This document shows positions 7,648 to 17,500 of a stretch of DNA of 64,000 bases, piece after piece. Numbering within the stretch: position 1 is the stretch's first letter; every line of letters begins with the position of its first letter. The stretch spans positions 1 through 64,000 of the IMG/VR virus record IMGVR_UViG_3300043774_000178; one strand, given 5' to 3'. A program made the position numbers and the translations under genes. Source of the stretch: a virus. The notes below the pieces were generated by a model, which worked only from the letters and a program-made list of their open reading frames with translations, did not search any database and had not been told where the DNA came from.

Positions 7648-8190
7648 ATGGCAAATCATGTCTTAAGTCTAGAAGTACCTACAGTAATGAATCCTTGTAT
7701 AATGTCTATACATGATACAAGTGTTTATTCTGATATAGTACCAATTACATGTGAGACCCTTAATGTAACTGTACCTGGATTCCAGTACTCAAATCAGTTT
7801 GATGTTGCTGCAGGATTTACAAAGATTATTACAGCATGTGATTTACAAATACAAGCTGGTGGTTGTGGAGAAACATATGCTAATATACCAGACGGTATTT
7901 ATATTATAAAATACAGTGTGTCTCCAAATGATCTGGTATATGTAGAGTACAATCATTTAAGAATTACTCAAGCTTTAGTGAGGTATAATAAAGCTTTGTG
8001 TAAATTAGATCTTGCAGCATGTGATCCTACAGTTGCTGTAAGAGAAAAGCTAGAAAAACTTAGAATGATAAAGTCATATCTTGATGCGGCTAAAGCAAAA
8101 GTAGAGTACTGCTTAGAGCCTCAGAAAGGAATGAGTTTATATAACTACGCACTCAGACTTCTTGATAAGCTTGATTGCAAAACATGTTAA
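7648..8190 (+). CDS. Probable virion protein, crAss-like conserved type (180 aa)
   Basis: Residues 1-95 look like a small beta-sandwich (LEVPTVMNPCIMSIHDTS at the front, DGIYIIKYSVSPNDLVYVEY at the end). The rest is helical: residues about 130-175 carry VREKLEKLRMIKSYLDAAKA and a Cys-containing C-terminus ending CKTC. The beta domain plus helical tail and the cysteines are shared in style with the next genes, so this is probably part of the same tail or appendage complex. I recall similar proteins in other crAss-like phages but know no function. It starts 12 bases after the terminator's T tract, so it probably has its own promoter. Confidence 0.6.
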   Translation: MANHVLSLEVPTVMNPCIMSIHDTSVYSDIVPITCETLNVTVPGFQYSNQFDVAAGFTKIITACDLQIQAGGCGETYANIPDGIYIIKYSVSPNDLVYVEYNHLRITQALVRYNKALCKLDLAACDPTVAVREKLEKLRMIKSYLDAAKAKVEYCLEPQKGMSLYNYALRLLDKLDCKTC

Positions 8191-8196
8191 ACAAAT

Positions 8197-8210
8197 AAAA
8201 CCAACAAATC
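8197..8210 (+). promoter_or_regulatory. AAAACCAACAA leader
   Basis: AAAACCAACAA at 8197-8207 ends 3 bases before the ATG at 8211. The same 11-mer precedes the starts at 712 and at 60948 (minus). It is probably a leader element for translation initiation. Confidence 0.4.
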
Positions 8211-8432
8211 ATGGCAAAATGTGGAAATTGTGGGAAAGCATTATCCTGCGGATGTCAAAAAAGAAAAGCTTCTAATGGAGCTGCTGTATGTAGTAATTGT
8301 ATAAAGAGTTATGAGCTAACCCTTGTAAACAAAACAGTAAAACCATTAGAGACTAATATTGAAGAAGATGTAAATAAACTGAGCACTCCTCCTTCTTGGA
8401 AGAAAGTGTATCAGAGTAGACAAATAAAATAA
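8211..8432 (+). CDS. Small zinc-ribbon-like Cys protein (73 aa)
   Basis: The N-terminus has CGNCGK, CGCQKRKASN and VCSNC, seven cysteines in the first 30 residues (CxxC plus CxC plus CxxC), consistent with a zinc ribbon or a small metal knuckle. The rest (residues 31-73) is polar and has no recognisable fold. The protein is followed after 1 base by the large Cys-rich repeat protein, suggesting a partner or assembly factor for it. A similar N-terminal pattern (MANCKTCGCG, then DCGC) opens the gene at 11678. Confidence 0.6.
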   Translation: MAKCGNCGKALSCGCQKRKASNGAAVCSNCIKSYELTLVNKTVKPLETNIEEDVNKLSTPPSWKKVYQSRQIK

Positions 8433-8433
8433 A

Positions 8434-10074
8434 ATGGCAGCAGCATTCTATTTAAGATTTACTAGTTGTATTCCTGGGACATCTCTCTCAGGATTTACGA
8501 CAAACATAAATCCTAATATACAACCTGGTTCAATAATTACTTTTATTGACCCTGCTGCACCATTACCTGTAACTGTATTTGGTTGTTACACAGTAGAACT
8601 TATTATTGTACTTGATGGAACACCTCCTGATTATACTGTAAACTGGACTACACAAGAATTCTTTTCAGTAATTGATTGTCCTACATGTATTGACTTAGTA
8701 AGATACATTAGACAATATAAGTTTACTGCATGCTGTGATCCAGAAGACATAGTATACTTCAGAGCAAAAGATCTTATAACAGATGGTACTTATATCTACT
8801 ACGGTTTAGATCCTACTATAGGATTAATAAATCATCATTGCTATCAAGTAGAAGAAGTAGAGATTACAGACTATGCAGAGTTTTATAATCTAAATCCTAT
8901 ATCATTAACTGATATAGAAACTGAAGATTGTGAAAGTCAAACTTGTCAAAATGCATGTGACTCATGTTTCATGCTTGAAGACTGTGAAGGTTTACAAGAT
9001 CCTATTTATACAACCTCTGCTCAGTTCTTACAATATGCTGATACAGGTCAATCAATCATTGTAAATGGATATACTAACTGTTGGACAGTAACAACTACAA
9101 CTACAAATTGTGATTGTTCTATATCTTTAATACCTGTACTTGTTTACCAAAATTGTACATCATGTACTGATCCTAAAGGATACAAACTTACAAGTTGTGC
9201 AGATCCAGAGCATATAATTTACTCTACTGATGATTTAGATCAGTATGTAGGTAAAATAGTTAAAACTGATTGTGATACTTGTTGGTCAGTTGAAGCTATT
9301 GATATAGCACCACCAGATGTACAACCAGTTGTTATTGTAAACTCTTATGATAATTGTAGAGAGTGTACAGCAGTAACTTATGAACTTAGAGACTGTACAG
9401 GAACAGCAGATCCTATATACACCACTACAGATTTATCAGATTACATAGCAACTGTTATTACCCTTAAATATTGTCCTAATATTTGTTGGATTGTTGCTGT
9501 TGCTGAAGAAGAAAATGTAAATACTGGGGATGTATACTTAGATTCAGTCTATGAAGATTGTCCTGAGTGTTATCAAGCAGTTTATCCTATTACTTGTCAG
9601 ACTGCAACTAATACAGGAGACACACCAGTTACATTAACTTATTATGATGCAAATGGTATTCGTCAAATAATAACTCTTCAAGCAGGAGTAACAACAGATA
9701 AAGCATGTTTACTTCTCTTCTTACCTAATGCTGCTGTTACTATAACAAGTTATGGTGAGTGTACTGATGGTCAATGTCCTCCGCTAGATTTAGGTCCTAG
9801 AAGAAAAGTAAAACCAGGATATAATACTAAAGCTTGTACTGCAGATTACTATGAAGAAGTAATGTGTAATTACTCAGAGTGGATGTATAGAGATGTACTA
9901 GAAAGAAGATACGGTATATCTAATTGTTGTCCTGATGAATTAATGAAATGGGAAATAAGAAAAGAAATGCTAGAACTAGATGTACTAATCAATCCTGATT
10001 ATACATGTTTACCTGCACCTGATTGTGGATGCTGCAATCCGGTACAACTAACAGCTAGGTCTTGCGGGTCTTAA
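8434..10074 (+). CDS. Cys-rich repeat virion protein (546 aa)
   Basis: Residues 1-395 are about five copies of one beta repeat of 65-95 residues. Each reads roughly Tyr-x-Leu-x-x-Cys, then an aspartate/isoleucine strand (DPIYTT), then a strand ending in Cys-Trp-x-Val, and closes with CxxC. Clear examples are YKLTSCADPEHIIYS with CDTCWSV, and YELRDCTGTADPIYT with CPNICWIV. Residues 400-450 look like a further beta domain, and the end (residues 470-546) is helical with CNYSEWMY, NCCPDE and a CGCC cluster. The architecture suits an exposed fibre or tail appendage. Which one is unknown. The paired cysteines could form disulphides outside the cell or bind metal. Confidence 0.6.
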   Translation: MAAAFYLRFTSCIPGTSLSGFTTNINPNIQPGSIITFIDPAAPLPVTVFGCYTVELIIVLDGTPPDYTVNWTTQEFFSVIDCPTCIDLVRYIRQYKFTACCDPEDIVYFRAKDLITDGTYIYYGLDPTIGLINHHCYQVEEVEITDYAEFYNLNPISLTDIETEDCESQTCQNACDSCFMLEDCEGLQDPIYTTSAQFLQYADTGQSIIVNGYTNCWTVTTTTTNCDCSISLIPVLVYQNCTSCTDPKGYKLTSCADPEHIIYSTDDLDQYVGKIVKTDCDTCWSVEAIDIAPPDVQPVVIVNSYDNCRECTAVTYELRDCTGTADPIYTTTDLSDYIATVITLKYCPNICWIVAVAEEENVNTGDVYLDSVYEDCPECYQAVYPITCQTATNTGDTPVTLTYYDANGIRQIITLQAGVTTDKACLLLFLPNAAVTITSYGECTDGQCPPLDLGPRRKVKPGYNTKACTADYYEEVMCNYSEWMYRDVLERRYGISNCCPDELMKWEIRKEMLELDVLINPDYTCLPAPDCGCCNPVQLTARSCGS

Positions 10075-10109
10075 TATTATTTAGTATATTATAATATATT
10101 GTATATAGC
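10075..10109 (+). promoter_or_regulatory. AT-only spacer with TATATAG before the fibre-like gene
   Basis: The 35-base gap is almost entirely A and T, with TATATAG at 10102-10108 one base before the ATG. It may carry a promoter further upstream in the AT run. The TATATAG copy itself is too close to the start to act as a normal -10 element unless the transcript is leaderless. Confidence 0.3.
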
Positions 10110-11669
10110 ATGAAGCCTTTAAATTTAGATCATTCTCCTTGTAGTCCAATATCATCTAACTGTGTGATATGGCAAGGACCAGATATTCCATGTATTAAAC
10201 TTTGTAAGGGTGATACGATAACTGATGTAGTATTCAAACTTGCTACTGAGTTATGTACTATAATGGATACTCTCAAAGTAACAAGTTATGATCTAGCGTG
10301 TTTCAATCTTGCAGAGTGTGCACCAAATACATTTCAAGAGCTTATTCAGTTTCTTATTACTAGAATCTGTGCTCTTGAGAATATTGATCCAGCTACAGTA
10401 GTTACTACAACAACATCAACTACAGGAACTAAATCTCCTGCAGTAAGTAACTTTCTTCTTACAGCAGCACCATGTTTTGGTGGAGGAACTGTTACTCTAA
10501 TAGAGTATGTAGATCTAATTGCTAATAGAGTATGTAGCATTGTAGATGATATTGCTCAGTTAAACATTGACATCTCTTCATTAGATATTAGAGTTAGTGC
10601 ACTAGAAGCTGCAGTACCTCCTGTATATACTACACCTACATTTACATTAACTTGTGCTATAGGAACAACTCCTCCTTTAGCAGCAGGAACAACTCAGGCT
10701 ATCAATACAGTACTTGAGAAGTTTATAAATGAAGAGTGGTGTCCAATGAAAACTGCATTGGGTACACCAGCTGATATATCAGCAGCAATTGCAACACAGT
10801 GTGTAGCCGGAACAGATTTAGCATTAGCTGTGCAATATACTTCTCCAGGAACAATTATGCAAGTAGCATATCCTACATATGTTGCTGCTCCTGTTTCTCT
10901 TGCTGACTTTATTAATAATACTTGGCTCGCATTATGTGACCTTAGAGATAGAGTTGAAAACTGGGAGAAAGAATCAGTTGTAGCTGCTGGTAATAATGTT
11001 ACAGTATCTTCATCTACAGTAGCTAATGTTACTACATATACTGTAAATGCATTAAACACTGTAATAGTAGCAGCTGATGATATAACAGTAACACCATCTG
11101 GACCAGTAGCAGGAGTCACAACTTATACAATAGGTAGAACTCCAGCAATCAATTTTTATGCTGAAGCATTAACTCCTGTAAATATAGTAGCAGATCCTGG
11201 ATTTGCAGACTTAGTATATTTTCAGCCTACAGGTTATACAGGATTAACTTATACTAATGCATCTGGTGTGACTAAGGATTTCATTGTACACGTTTCATAT
11301 CAAACAGAATCATCCTTTACATCATCTCCCCCTATTGGAGGTTTAACAAACTGGGTAGACGGAGCAATAGTAAAAAATCTAGCAACAGTTGAGTATGAGA
11401 ATTTATCTAGACCAAGTATATCATTCTCAATGTTTGACACTGTAACAAATTCAGTTGTTACATCAATAACAGCAGAAACTGTAAACACAAGTCCTAGTAG
11501 TGATCCTATTGACTTAACTGCAAGTGATAATTCAGTTCTAAGAGAAACGGTAAATTTCTTTAATAAGATAACTCTTAATGCTGCTGAAAGCGCATCACTA
11601 TTTTTTAGAAGTAGAGTAGGTACTACAGGGAATCTACTTAAAGCTCAAATTTTTGTTCAAGAATTATAA
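10110..11669 (+). CDS. Fibre-like virion protein (519 aa)
   Basis: The N-terminal 60 residues are Cys-rich and compact (NCVIWQGPDIPCIKLCKGD), a pattern I recall from anchoring ends of fibre proteins in Bacteroidota phages. A Thr/Ser linker follows (VVTTTTSTTGTKS, about residues 97-109). The middle has helical, coiled-coil-like segments (DDIAQLNIDISSLDIRVSALE, given here as two adjoining parts, DDIAQLNIDI and SSLDIRVSALE) and Thr/Val-rich beta repeats (NNVTVSSSTVANVTTYTV, then DDITVTPSGPVAGVTTYTI). The last 170 residues look like a beta-sandwich suited to receptor binding. I infer a trimeric head or tail fibre. No enzymatic motif is visible. Confidence 0.6.
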   Translation: MKPLNLDHSPCSPISSNCVIWQGPDIPCIKLCKGDTITDVVFKLATELCTIMDTLKVTSYDLACFNLAECAPNTFQELIQFLITRICALENIDPATVVTTTTSTTGTKSPAVSNFLLTAAPCFGGGTVTLIEYVDLIANRVCSIVDDIAQLNIDISSLDIRVSALEAAVPPVYTTPTFTLTCAIGTTPPLAAGTTQAINTVLEKFINEEWCPMKTALGTPADISAAIATQCVAGTDLALAVQYTSPGTIMQVAYPTYVAAPVSLADFINNTWLALCDLRDRVENWEKESVVAAGNNVTVSSSTVANVTTYTVNALNTVIVAADDITVTPSGPVAGVTTYTIGRTPAINFYAEALTPVNIVADPGFADLVYFQPTGYTGLTYTNASGVTKDFIVHVSYQTESSFTSSPPIGGLTNWVDGAIVKNLATVEYENLSRPSISFSMFDTVTNSVVTSITAETVNTSPSSDPIDLTASDNSVLRETVNFFNKITLNAAESASLFFRSRVGTTGNLLKAQIFVQEL

Positions 11670-11677
11670 CTAGTAAA

Positions 11678-12166
11678 ATGGCAAATTGTAAAACCTGTGG
11701 ATGTGGTAATAATATAGATTGTGGATGTAAAGATTCTTATCTTACAACTCCACCACCATGTCCTACTCCAGTAGACTGTCCAGAGGCACAACCTTGTTCA
11801 GAAGTATTTGATTCTCAATGTATCATATACTCAGCTACAGATATTGTATGTTTACAAGATACAATTGTAAATCAAGATGATACTGTACAGACAGCATTAC
11901 AAAATATTGCAGATTACTTTTGCCAAGAAGTAAATGCAAGAACAAGTAAGTATTCTACTTTACAAACATTAGTAACTGAGACACCAACAACAATTACACA
12001 CAACTTAAATACTACAAATATTGTAGTTTCAGTTACATCAAATTCAACATTACCATATACAGCATATGTACATGGTACTGATTATAACTATACAGTTGAT
12101 ACTAGTAATACTATCTCAGTAACCCTAGTTACAGGAGCTACAGTGAACATTACTGTTATTGGCTAA
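11678..12166 (+). CDS. Small fibre-like protein with Cys-rich N-terminus (162 aa)
   Basis: Residues 1-50 are Cys/Pro-rich (CKTCGCG, DCGCKDS, PPPCPTPVDCPEAQPC), probably an anchoring or metal-binding region. Residues 50-85 (CIIYSATDIVCLQDTIVNQ onward) are helical. The C-terminal 70 residues (TITHNLNTTNIVVSVTSNS, ending VTLVTGATVNITVIG) resemble the terminal beta domains of phage fibres. It follows the larger fibre-like gene after 8 bases and ends just before a strong terminator, closing this transcription unit. Confidence 0.6.
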   Translation: MANCKTCGCGNNIDCGCKDSYLTTPPPCPTPVDCPEAQPCSEVFDSQCIIYSATDIVCLQDTIVNQDDTVQTALQNIADYFCQEVNARTSKYSTLQTLVTETPTTITHNLNTTNIVVSVTSNSTLPYTAYVHGTDYNYTVDTSNTISVTLVTGATVNITVIG

Positions 12167-12202
12167 AGATGTCGCAGTTTGTTGGTTTCTGTGACTAACA
12201 AA

Positions 12203-12240
12203 AAACCCTGGGTGCTACCTCTGCCCAGGGTTTGTATTTT
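12203..12240 (+). terminator. Strong hairpin terminator
   Basis: A perfect 10-bp stem AAACCCTGGG/CCCAGGGTTT (12203-12212 with 12224-12233) and an 11-nt loop are followed by GTATTTT. It ends the structural/fibre operon 37 bases after its last stop codon. Confidence 0.88.
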
Positions 12241-12289
12241 CTGTATATTTGCTATAGTAGATAATTTTTTGTATATTAAATAGTATGTA
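12241..12289 (+). promoter_or_regulatory. Candidate promoter for the tail operon
   Basis: TATATTTG at 12244-12251 fits the Bacteroidota -7 consensus TAnnTTTG and would place the transcript start about 30-40 bases before the ATG at 12290. The matching -33 TTTG is not at the expected distance (the nearest, 12231-12234, is too close). The position right after a terminator and before a long overlapping operon argues for a promoter here. Confidence 0.45.
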
Positions 12290-12871
12290 ATGCATAACAA
12301 GTATAATTTACCAGATGTTAAAGCCCCAAGATTTAGACAAAATGGTTTTGATGTTTTGACAAAAAAGTTCTTTGATAATTTTAGAAGTAAGTATCCTAAG
12401 CATAAGAATATAACAGATTCTGAAATTAGGAATATAGTAAAAAGGTTTAATGAGCTTATGTGGGAAAACATAATAGAATATAGAGATGGTGTTCAGTTTC
12501 CAGAAGGTATAGGTACACTCTTTATTGCAACATGTCAAAATGCAAAAAGTAAAAACATTGACCATGTAAAATCTAAGAAGTATGGAGTTAGTGTAAGTAA
12601 TACTAATTGGGAAACAGATGGTAAACTAGCTAAAATATTCTATACAAGTTATGCAAGTAAATACAAGTTTGAATACAGAGAATGTTGGGGATTCAGAGCT
12701 TGTAGAAATTTTAAAAGGGCAGTTGCAAAAACATACCCTGAAAACTGGACAATGTATGTTCAGGTTGACCCAGTTAAAAAACTTAGAAAACTTTATCTAA
12801 AAGATACTTCTAAACATTATTTTAGAAAGCTTGACAAGAACTTAGAAGGCTATAATGATTTTGAAATATGA
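12290..12871 (+). CDS. IHF/HU-like protein, crAss type (193 aa)
   Basis: Residues about 40-85 (ITDSEIRNIVKRFNELMWEN, then GVQFPEGIGTLFIATC) follow the HU/IHF pattern of two helices, then a short loop ending in a G-x-G-T-[LF] turn. crAss-like phages are described as carrying IHF-type subunits in this part of the map, and I assign it on that basis. The second half is basic and aromatic (ECWGFRACRNFKRAVAKT). Known IHF proteins bend DNA. A virion or packaging role here is inferred. The start ATG is preceded by a T-rich leader. The stop overlaps the next start (ATGA), giving translational coupling. Confidence 0.5.
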   Translation: MHNKYNLPDVKAPRFRQNGFDVLTKKFFDNFRSKYPKHKNITDSEIRNIVKRFNELMWENIIEYRDGVQFPEGIGTLFIATCQNAKSKNIDHVKSKKYGVSVSNTNWETDGKLAKIFYTSYASKYKFEYRECWGFRACRNFKRAVAKTYPENWTMYVQVDPVKKLRKLYLKDTSKHYFRKLDKNLEGYNDFEI

Positions 12872-13542
12872 CAACTGTAGCACAAGCAATATCAAGAGTT
12901 AGAGCAACTCTAAAAGCTGTTAAGGAAGACCCATTCTTGACTGATAGAAACATTTACTTTTCTATTGTTAAGTACGGTAAGACTCTTTTAAAGAGAGAAG
13001 ATAACATGAACAAGCTTATGAGAATAAGCTCGTTGTTTTCTGTACTCCCTTATATGGAGCTTATTGATGTTGACAAAGTAGAAGCAGGTTGCACAGGAGT
13101 TTACTCAGGATGTTATTTTAAAAGAACAAAAGAGAAACTACCTCAACTATTTGAAGGAATGTTTGGACCGTTATTAAGATCTGTATCTTCTATAGATTCA
13201 ACTATAAGAATGTTTAGAACAGAACCAGCAACATATGTTTCTATAACTAGATCTACAAACTACAAGTATAATAACAAGATATACTTTTGGTATAGAGATG
13301 GTTATATCTATGTAGGTAATGTTGATTGGGATGCTATAAAAATAGAAGGAATATTTGAAGGAAATAAAGCTGACTTTTTATGTCCAGCTCCTGACAATGA
13401 ATGTAAGACAAATCAAGATTTAGCTTTACCATTCCCAGAATATTTATTTTCTGAGATTGAGCAGTTTGTTATAAAAGATCTTACTACAGCATTACAAGTT
13501 CCTCCTAACGGACCAGATGATTCACAAAATGCACTTAGATAA
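12868..13542 (+). CDS. Probable ring/tail adaptor protein, crAss type (224 aa)
   Basis: The N-terminal half is helical (MTTVAQAISRVRATLKAVKE, then RNIYFSIVKYGKTLLKRE). The middle is a beta region with a YFWYRDGYIYVGNVDWDAI signature that I recall from crAss-type structural proteins beside the tubular protein. The C-terminal helix (FSEIEQFVIKDLTTALQVP) is typical of phage head-tail adaptors. It overlaps the upstream gene by 4 bases and the downstream gene by 1 base (TAATG). No catalytic motif is seen. I infer one of the dodecameric rings linking portal and tail. Confidence 0.6.
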   Translation: MTTVAQAISRVRATLKAVKEDPFLTDRNIYFSIVKYGKTLLKREDNMNKLMRISSLFSVLPYMELIDVDKVEAGCTGVYSGCYFKRTKEKLPQLFEGMFGPLLRSVSSIDSTIRMFRTEPATYVSITRSTNYKYNNKIYFWYRDGYIYVGNVDWDAIKIEGIFEGNKADFLCPAPDNECKTNQDLALPFPEYLFSEIEQFVIKDLTTALQVPPNGPDDSQNALR

Positions 13543-14582
13543 TGGACTTTAATTATACACTCAAATATAGAACGTTTGATACTCTACTTGAAGATATTCT
13601 TGTGGACTTTCAAAACTATGCATTAGAAAATATGATTGAGCCACAGACTCTAATCAAAGTGGCAAGAAAATTGAATTATGACTTAGGTCTAAGGATAAAC
13701 CAGCAGAAGGAAATAATACTTGAAATAGAACACGGAAAAGCTAAACTACCTGATGATTTCTACACTTTTAATTACGCTCTTATTTGTGGTGATTTTGCTG
13801 TTGATACTGGATATAACATAGGTGGTACTAATATACAAGAAGTACCATACAGAGAAGTTCCATCAACAGTTGATCAGTGTGCAGTACCTACAGTAAATTG
13901 TTCTGTGTGTAATTCTCATCCATGCAATAATACTGCAGCATGTCAAGGTCAGGTACGTCCTCCTCAAAACTATCTACCTGGTGAGTATGATCCTAATAAT
14001 CCATATGGAGATACTTGTATAAGACCGCGAGTATTCATGAACTGTAAAGGTGAGAATTATGAATTAATTCAAATACTAGGTACAGGTCAGAGGAGGACAT
14101 ACACTGTTCTCATTCCACTTAGAATGAAAGCTAGTCAGAATATAGATTGTGAATGTCCTAATCTATATTGGAATACTCCTAATGAAGGATGGATTAAAAA
14201 TGGTTTTCTATATACTACATTTAACTGTGGTAAAGTATATCTTAATTATCAAGGAGCATTAGAAGATGAGAATGGTGATTTACTTGTACCGGATCATGAG
14301 CTCATAAATGAGTATTATGAGTATGCACTTAAAGCTAGATTGCTTGAGAACTTACTTATGAATGGAGAAGATGTATCTCAGAAAGTACAGCTTATTGAAG
14401 GTAGATTAAGAGCAGCTAGAAATCAAGCACTTAATGTAGTTAACACTCCTAACTTTGCAGAAATGAAAAAACTCTGGTGGGCAAACAGAGTTGCAATGTA
14501 CGGGAAGTATTACAATATGTTTAAGAGTTATCCAATTGACGCAAGGTACTATAGATACAATGCTGGAATGAGAGTTATCTGA
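13542..14582 (+). CDS. Probable tail tubular/ring protein, crAss type (346 aa)
   Basis: An N-terminal helical part (FDTLLEDILVDFQNYALEN, then KVARKLNYDLGLRI) runs into a beta domain with KAKLPDDFYTFNYAL, a pattern found in phage tubular and gp4-like connector proteins. A Cys/Asn/Pro-rich insert (CSVCNSHPCNNTAACQ, about residues 125-140) interrupts it. The C-terminal helices (ELINEYYEYALKARLLENLL) pack the ring in related proteins. Its place between the adaptor and the very large stabilisation protein is the usual crAss order. The start overlaps the previous stop by 1 base. Confidence 0.6.
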   Translation: MDFNYTLKYRTFDTLLEDILVDFQNYALENMIEPQTLIKVARKLNYDLGLRINQQKEIILEIEHGKAKLPDDFYTFNYALICGDFAVDTGYNIGGTNIQEVPYREVPSTVDQCAVPTVNCSVCNSHPCNNTAACQGQVRPPQNYLPGEYDPNNPYGDTCIRPRVFMNCKGENYELIQILGTGQRRTYTVLIPLRMKASQNIDCECPNLYWNTPNEGWIKNGFLYTTFNCGKVYLNYQGALEDENGDLLVPDHELINEYYEYALKARLLENLLMNGEDVSQKVQLIEGRLRAARNQALNVVNTPNFAEMKKLWWANRVAMYGKYYNMFKSYPIDARYYRYNAGMRVI

Positions 14583-14583
14583 T

Positions 14584-17500
14584 ATGGCAAAGCAACAACA
14601 AGATCTAAGTCAAGATAAGAGTAACACTTTTATAAAGGGTCTAAACAAAGACTCTGATCCTTCTTTTGTACAAGAAGGAATGTGGACTCATGCGCGTAAT
14701 GCAACTAATAATACTTTTGAGGGAGACTTAGGTACATTATCAAATGAGTCATCAAATAAGTTCTGTGTACTTACAGCACCTACTGTAAATGGATCTGCTT
14801 ATATAATAGGTTCAGTACATCTTTATAGTGACAAGTGGATTTTATTTACTGCTATACACGGACCTGATCAAACTCTTCCATCAATTAATTCTGAAATAGG
14901 TTTGTTTGAAGAAGGTTTATGTAGATACAGACCTATTGTATTAGATCCTTGTTTAAACTTTAGCAAGTGGGATTTAATTACAGGAGCTGCTAGAGAGAAA
15001 GAAGATTGTACTTGGCAAGTATATTGGTCTGATGGATTAAACCCAGATAGATATCTAAATGTAGGTGATCCCCAAACATGGCCTACAGATAACTTTGTGT
15101 GGCAAGGTGATAACACTTATGCTAATCCAGCAGGAGATGTTATCCAGTGGCCTGGTGTAACATGGCAACAGATATGTACAGATTCATCAGGAGTATCTCA
15201 GACATCTCCAGGAGTGTGGCCTACAGGTCATCCAGTAGATGATTCATGTATAACTTGTGAGAATACAACAGATCTAGATTGTGATGCTTTAAGATTAGCT
15301 AGGCTAATGAAGACACCATGTATTCATGTATCTCCTGGTAAAGCAGGTGGTACATTACGTAATGGATCTTACATGGCTACTCTTGCTTATTCTATCAAGG
15401 GACAGAAAGTAACAGACTGGTTTTCATTAAGTAATGTACAACCAATATGGTTATTACCTGAACCCCAAGGTGCATTAGAGCTTGACATAGAAGCAGACAA
15501 TGATAACTTTGATGAGTTCATCTTAGTAATAGTTCAGAATATAAATCAAGGTGCTGTTGCAAAACAGATGGGTATCTATTCTACTAGTACTACTAAAGTT
15601 TATATAGATCAGATTAAAGAAGATTTAATCTCTGTACCAATTGGTCAGCTACCTATTCAGACTCCTGTGTTTGAGAAGTCTGATATAATGCTAGAAGTAA
15701 ATAACTATCTCTTAAGAGTAGGACCTACTTCAAGATTTGATTTTAACTATCAACCTCTAGCAAACCTAATAACAACTAACTGGGTATCTACAGAGTATCC
15801 TGCAAACTATTATACTCAAGGTGGATATAAACCTAGTTATCTAAGAGATGAAGTTTATGCTTTCTTTATTAGATGGATATACAATACAGGGGATAAATCT
15901 TCTGTATATCATATTCCAGGAAGAAAAGCTACAGATTATAGAATACCACAGACAGGACAGTTTTTATTTGAAAATGATGATTTAAATAACTTTGATTCAA
16001 TCTTTGCTCCGGAAAAAGTATTTGAAGTATATAATACTGCTACTGGATCCCCTGTTCCACCAGAAGTTCTTGATGATGGTGGAGTAATAATAGGTAGAGG
16101 TCCTATGGCATACTGGGAGTCATCAGAAAGATATCCTGACAATAAACCTGAAGTATGGAATGCATCAGAGCATTGTTGGACAGGTACACCACTTGATCCT
16201 AATACAGGATTGCCAATATCTGATCCAAGTTATGATTTATGCGGGCTACCAATTAGACATCATAAGTTTCCAGAAAATATTATATATAGTCCTAATGGTA
16301 TAGAACTTTCTATTACAAAACATTTTGCATCTTCTTTTGGAGTTAATGCTCAACCCAATAAAATAAGATTACTTGGTATAGAGTTTAATAATATTATTAT
16401 TCCAAAAGATAATCAAGGTAATGACATTCCTGGAATAGTAGGTTATGAAATTCTAAGAGGTTCAAGAGAAGGTAACAAGTCTATCATTGCAAAAGGAATG
16501 GTAAACAACTTAAGACCATATGATCTTAAAGTAGACCAGATTAACCCACAGCAACCATTAAAAGGATTGTATCCTAACCATCCATTTAATACTATTAGAA
16601 CTCTTAATCCTGATAATGCAATTAACGGTCCTTTAAATCCTAACTCAACAACTGGTATAAATGATCCTTACATAAAAGGTACAGATGAGAATGATGTTGA
16701 GATTAATTATACTATTGATGATATGCCTAAAAATATCATCACATTCCATTCACCAGATACAAACTTTAGAACACCTTTCTTATCAGCAACAGAATTAAAA
16801 GTTTATGGATACCTAAGAGGTAATTCTGAACAATTCTTTATTGAACCTAATGAACAACCTCAACAGAAAATACTTAAGAATATAATAGTAACTACAATGT
16901 TCTTAGGAGGTATTGTAGAAGGTTTGATTAGCTTACTTGGTAAAAGAACTATTAATTCTCCTAAAGGTGGATTCCAAAGTTTCTTTGAACTTCCAACTGC
17001 ACAAGGAACATCAGTAGGTCCTCCTTATATAGGAGTAAAAATATTTCCAAGACCGACTCAATTAGCACTAGCAAATAATACATTAAATACATATAATGCA
17101 GCGTTAAATACTTATTTTGCATCAGGTGGAGGTTCATTTGCAGATGCCTTTGCTCAAGGTATAACACTAAGTACGGGTACTAACACATTTACAAATACAA
17201 TGCTAGCTAGGGGTGGATATAAAGAAGCAGCTTCAGTATCTACAGAAGTTGGACCAGGAGGTATTCTTGGAATAGCAGGTGCAGTAGGTAACTTCTTATA
17301 CTACTTTTCAGAAGGAGCTGATCTTACACTTAGAACTATATATGCATTAGTGCCATATAGGCAATATGCTTTACAAATGTTAGGTCATGGTTTCTATAGA
17401 AGGTTTTTTGCTCATGATTTAAATCAAAGAAGAAGATTTAAAATAGAAGAAAGTTTTTACTTAAGAGATACTATTCAAGAACTTCCTCCTTATGTAAATG

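Noticed and set aside
3614-10108. TATATAG as a -10 promoter box at every occurrence
   Set aside because: At 3614-3620 and 10102-10108 the word ends only 1-2 bases before the ATG, so a normal transcript would start inside the gene. It may be simple AT-rich leader sequence there.
6918-11119. Minus-strand ORFs of 60-140 codons across the plus-strand genes
   Set aside because: They lie opposite longer genes with recognisable products, have no leader pattern and no family features, and look like shadow frames of codon bias.
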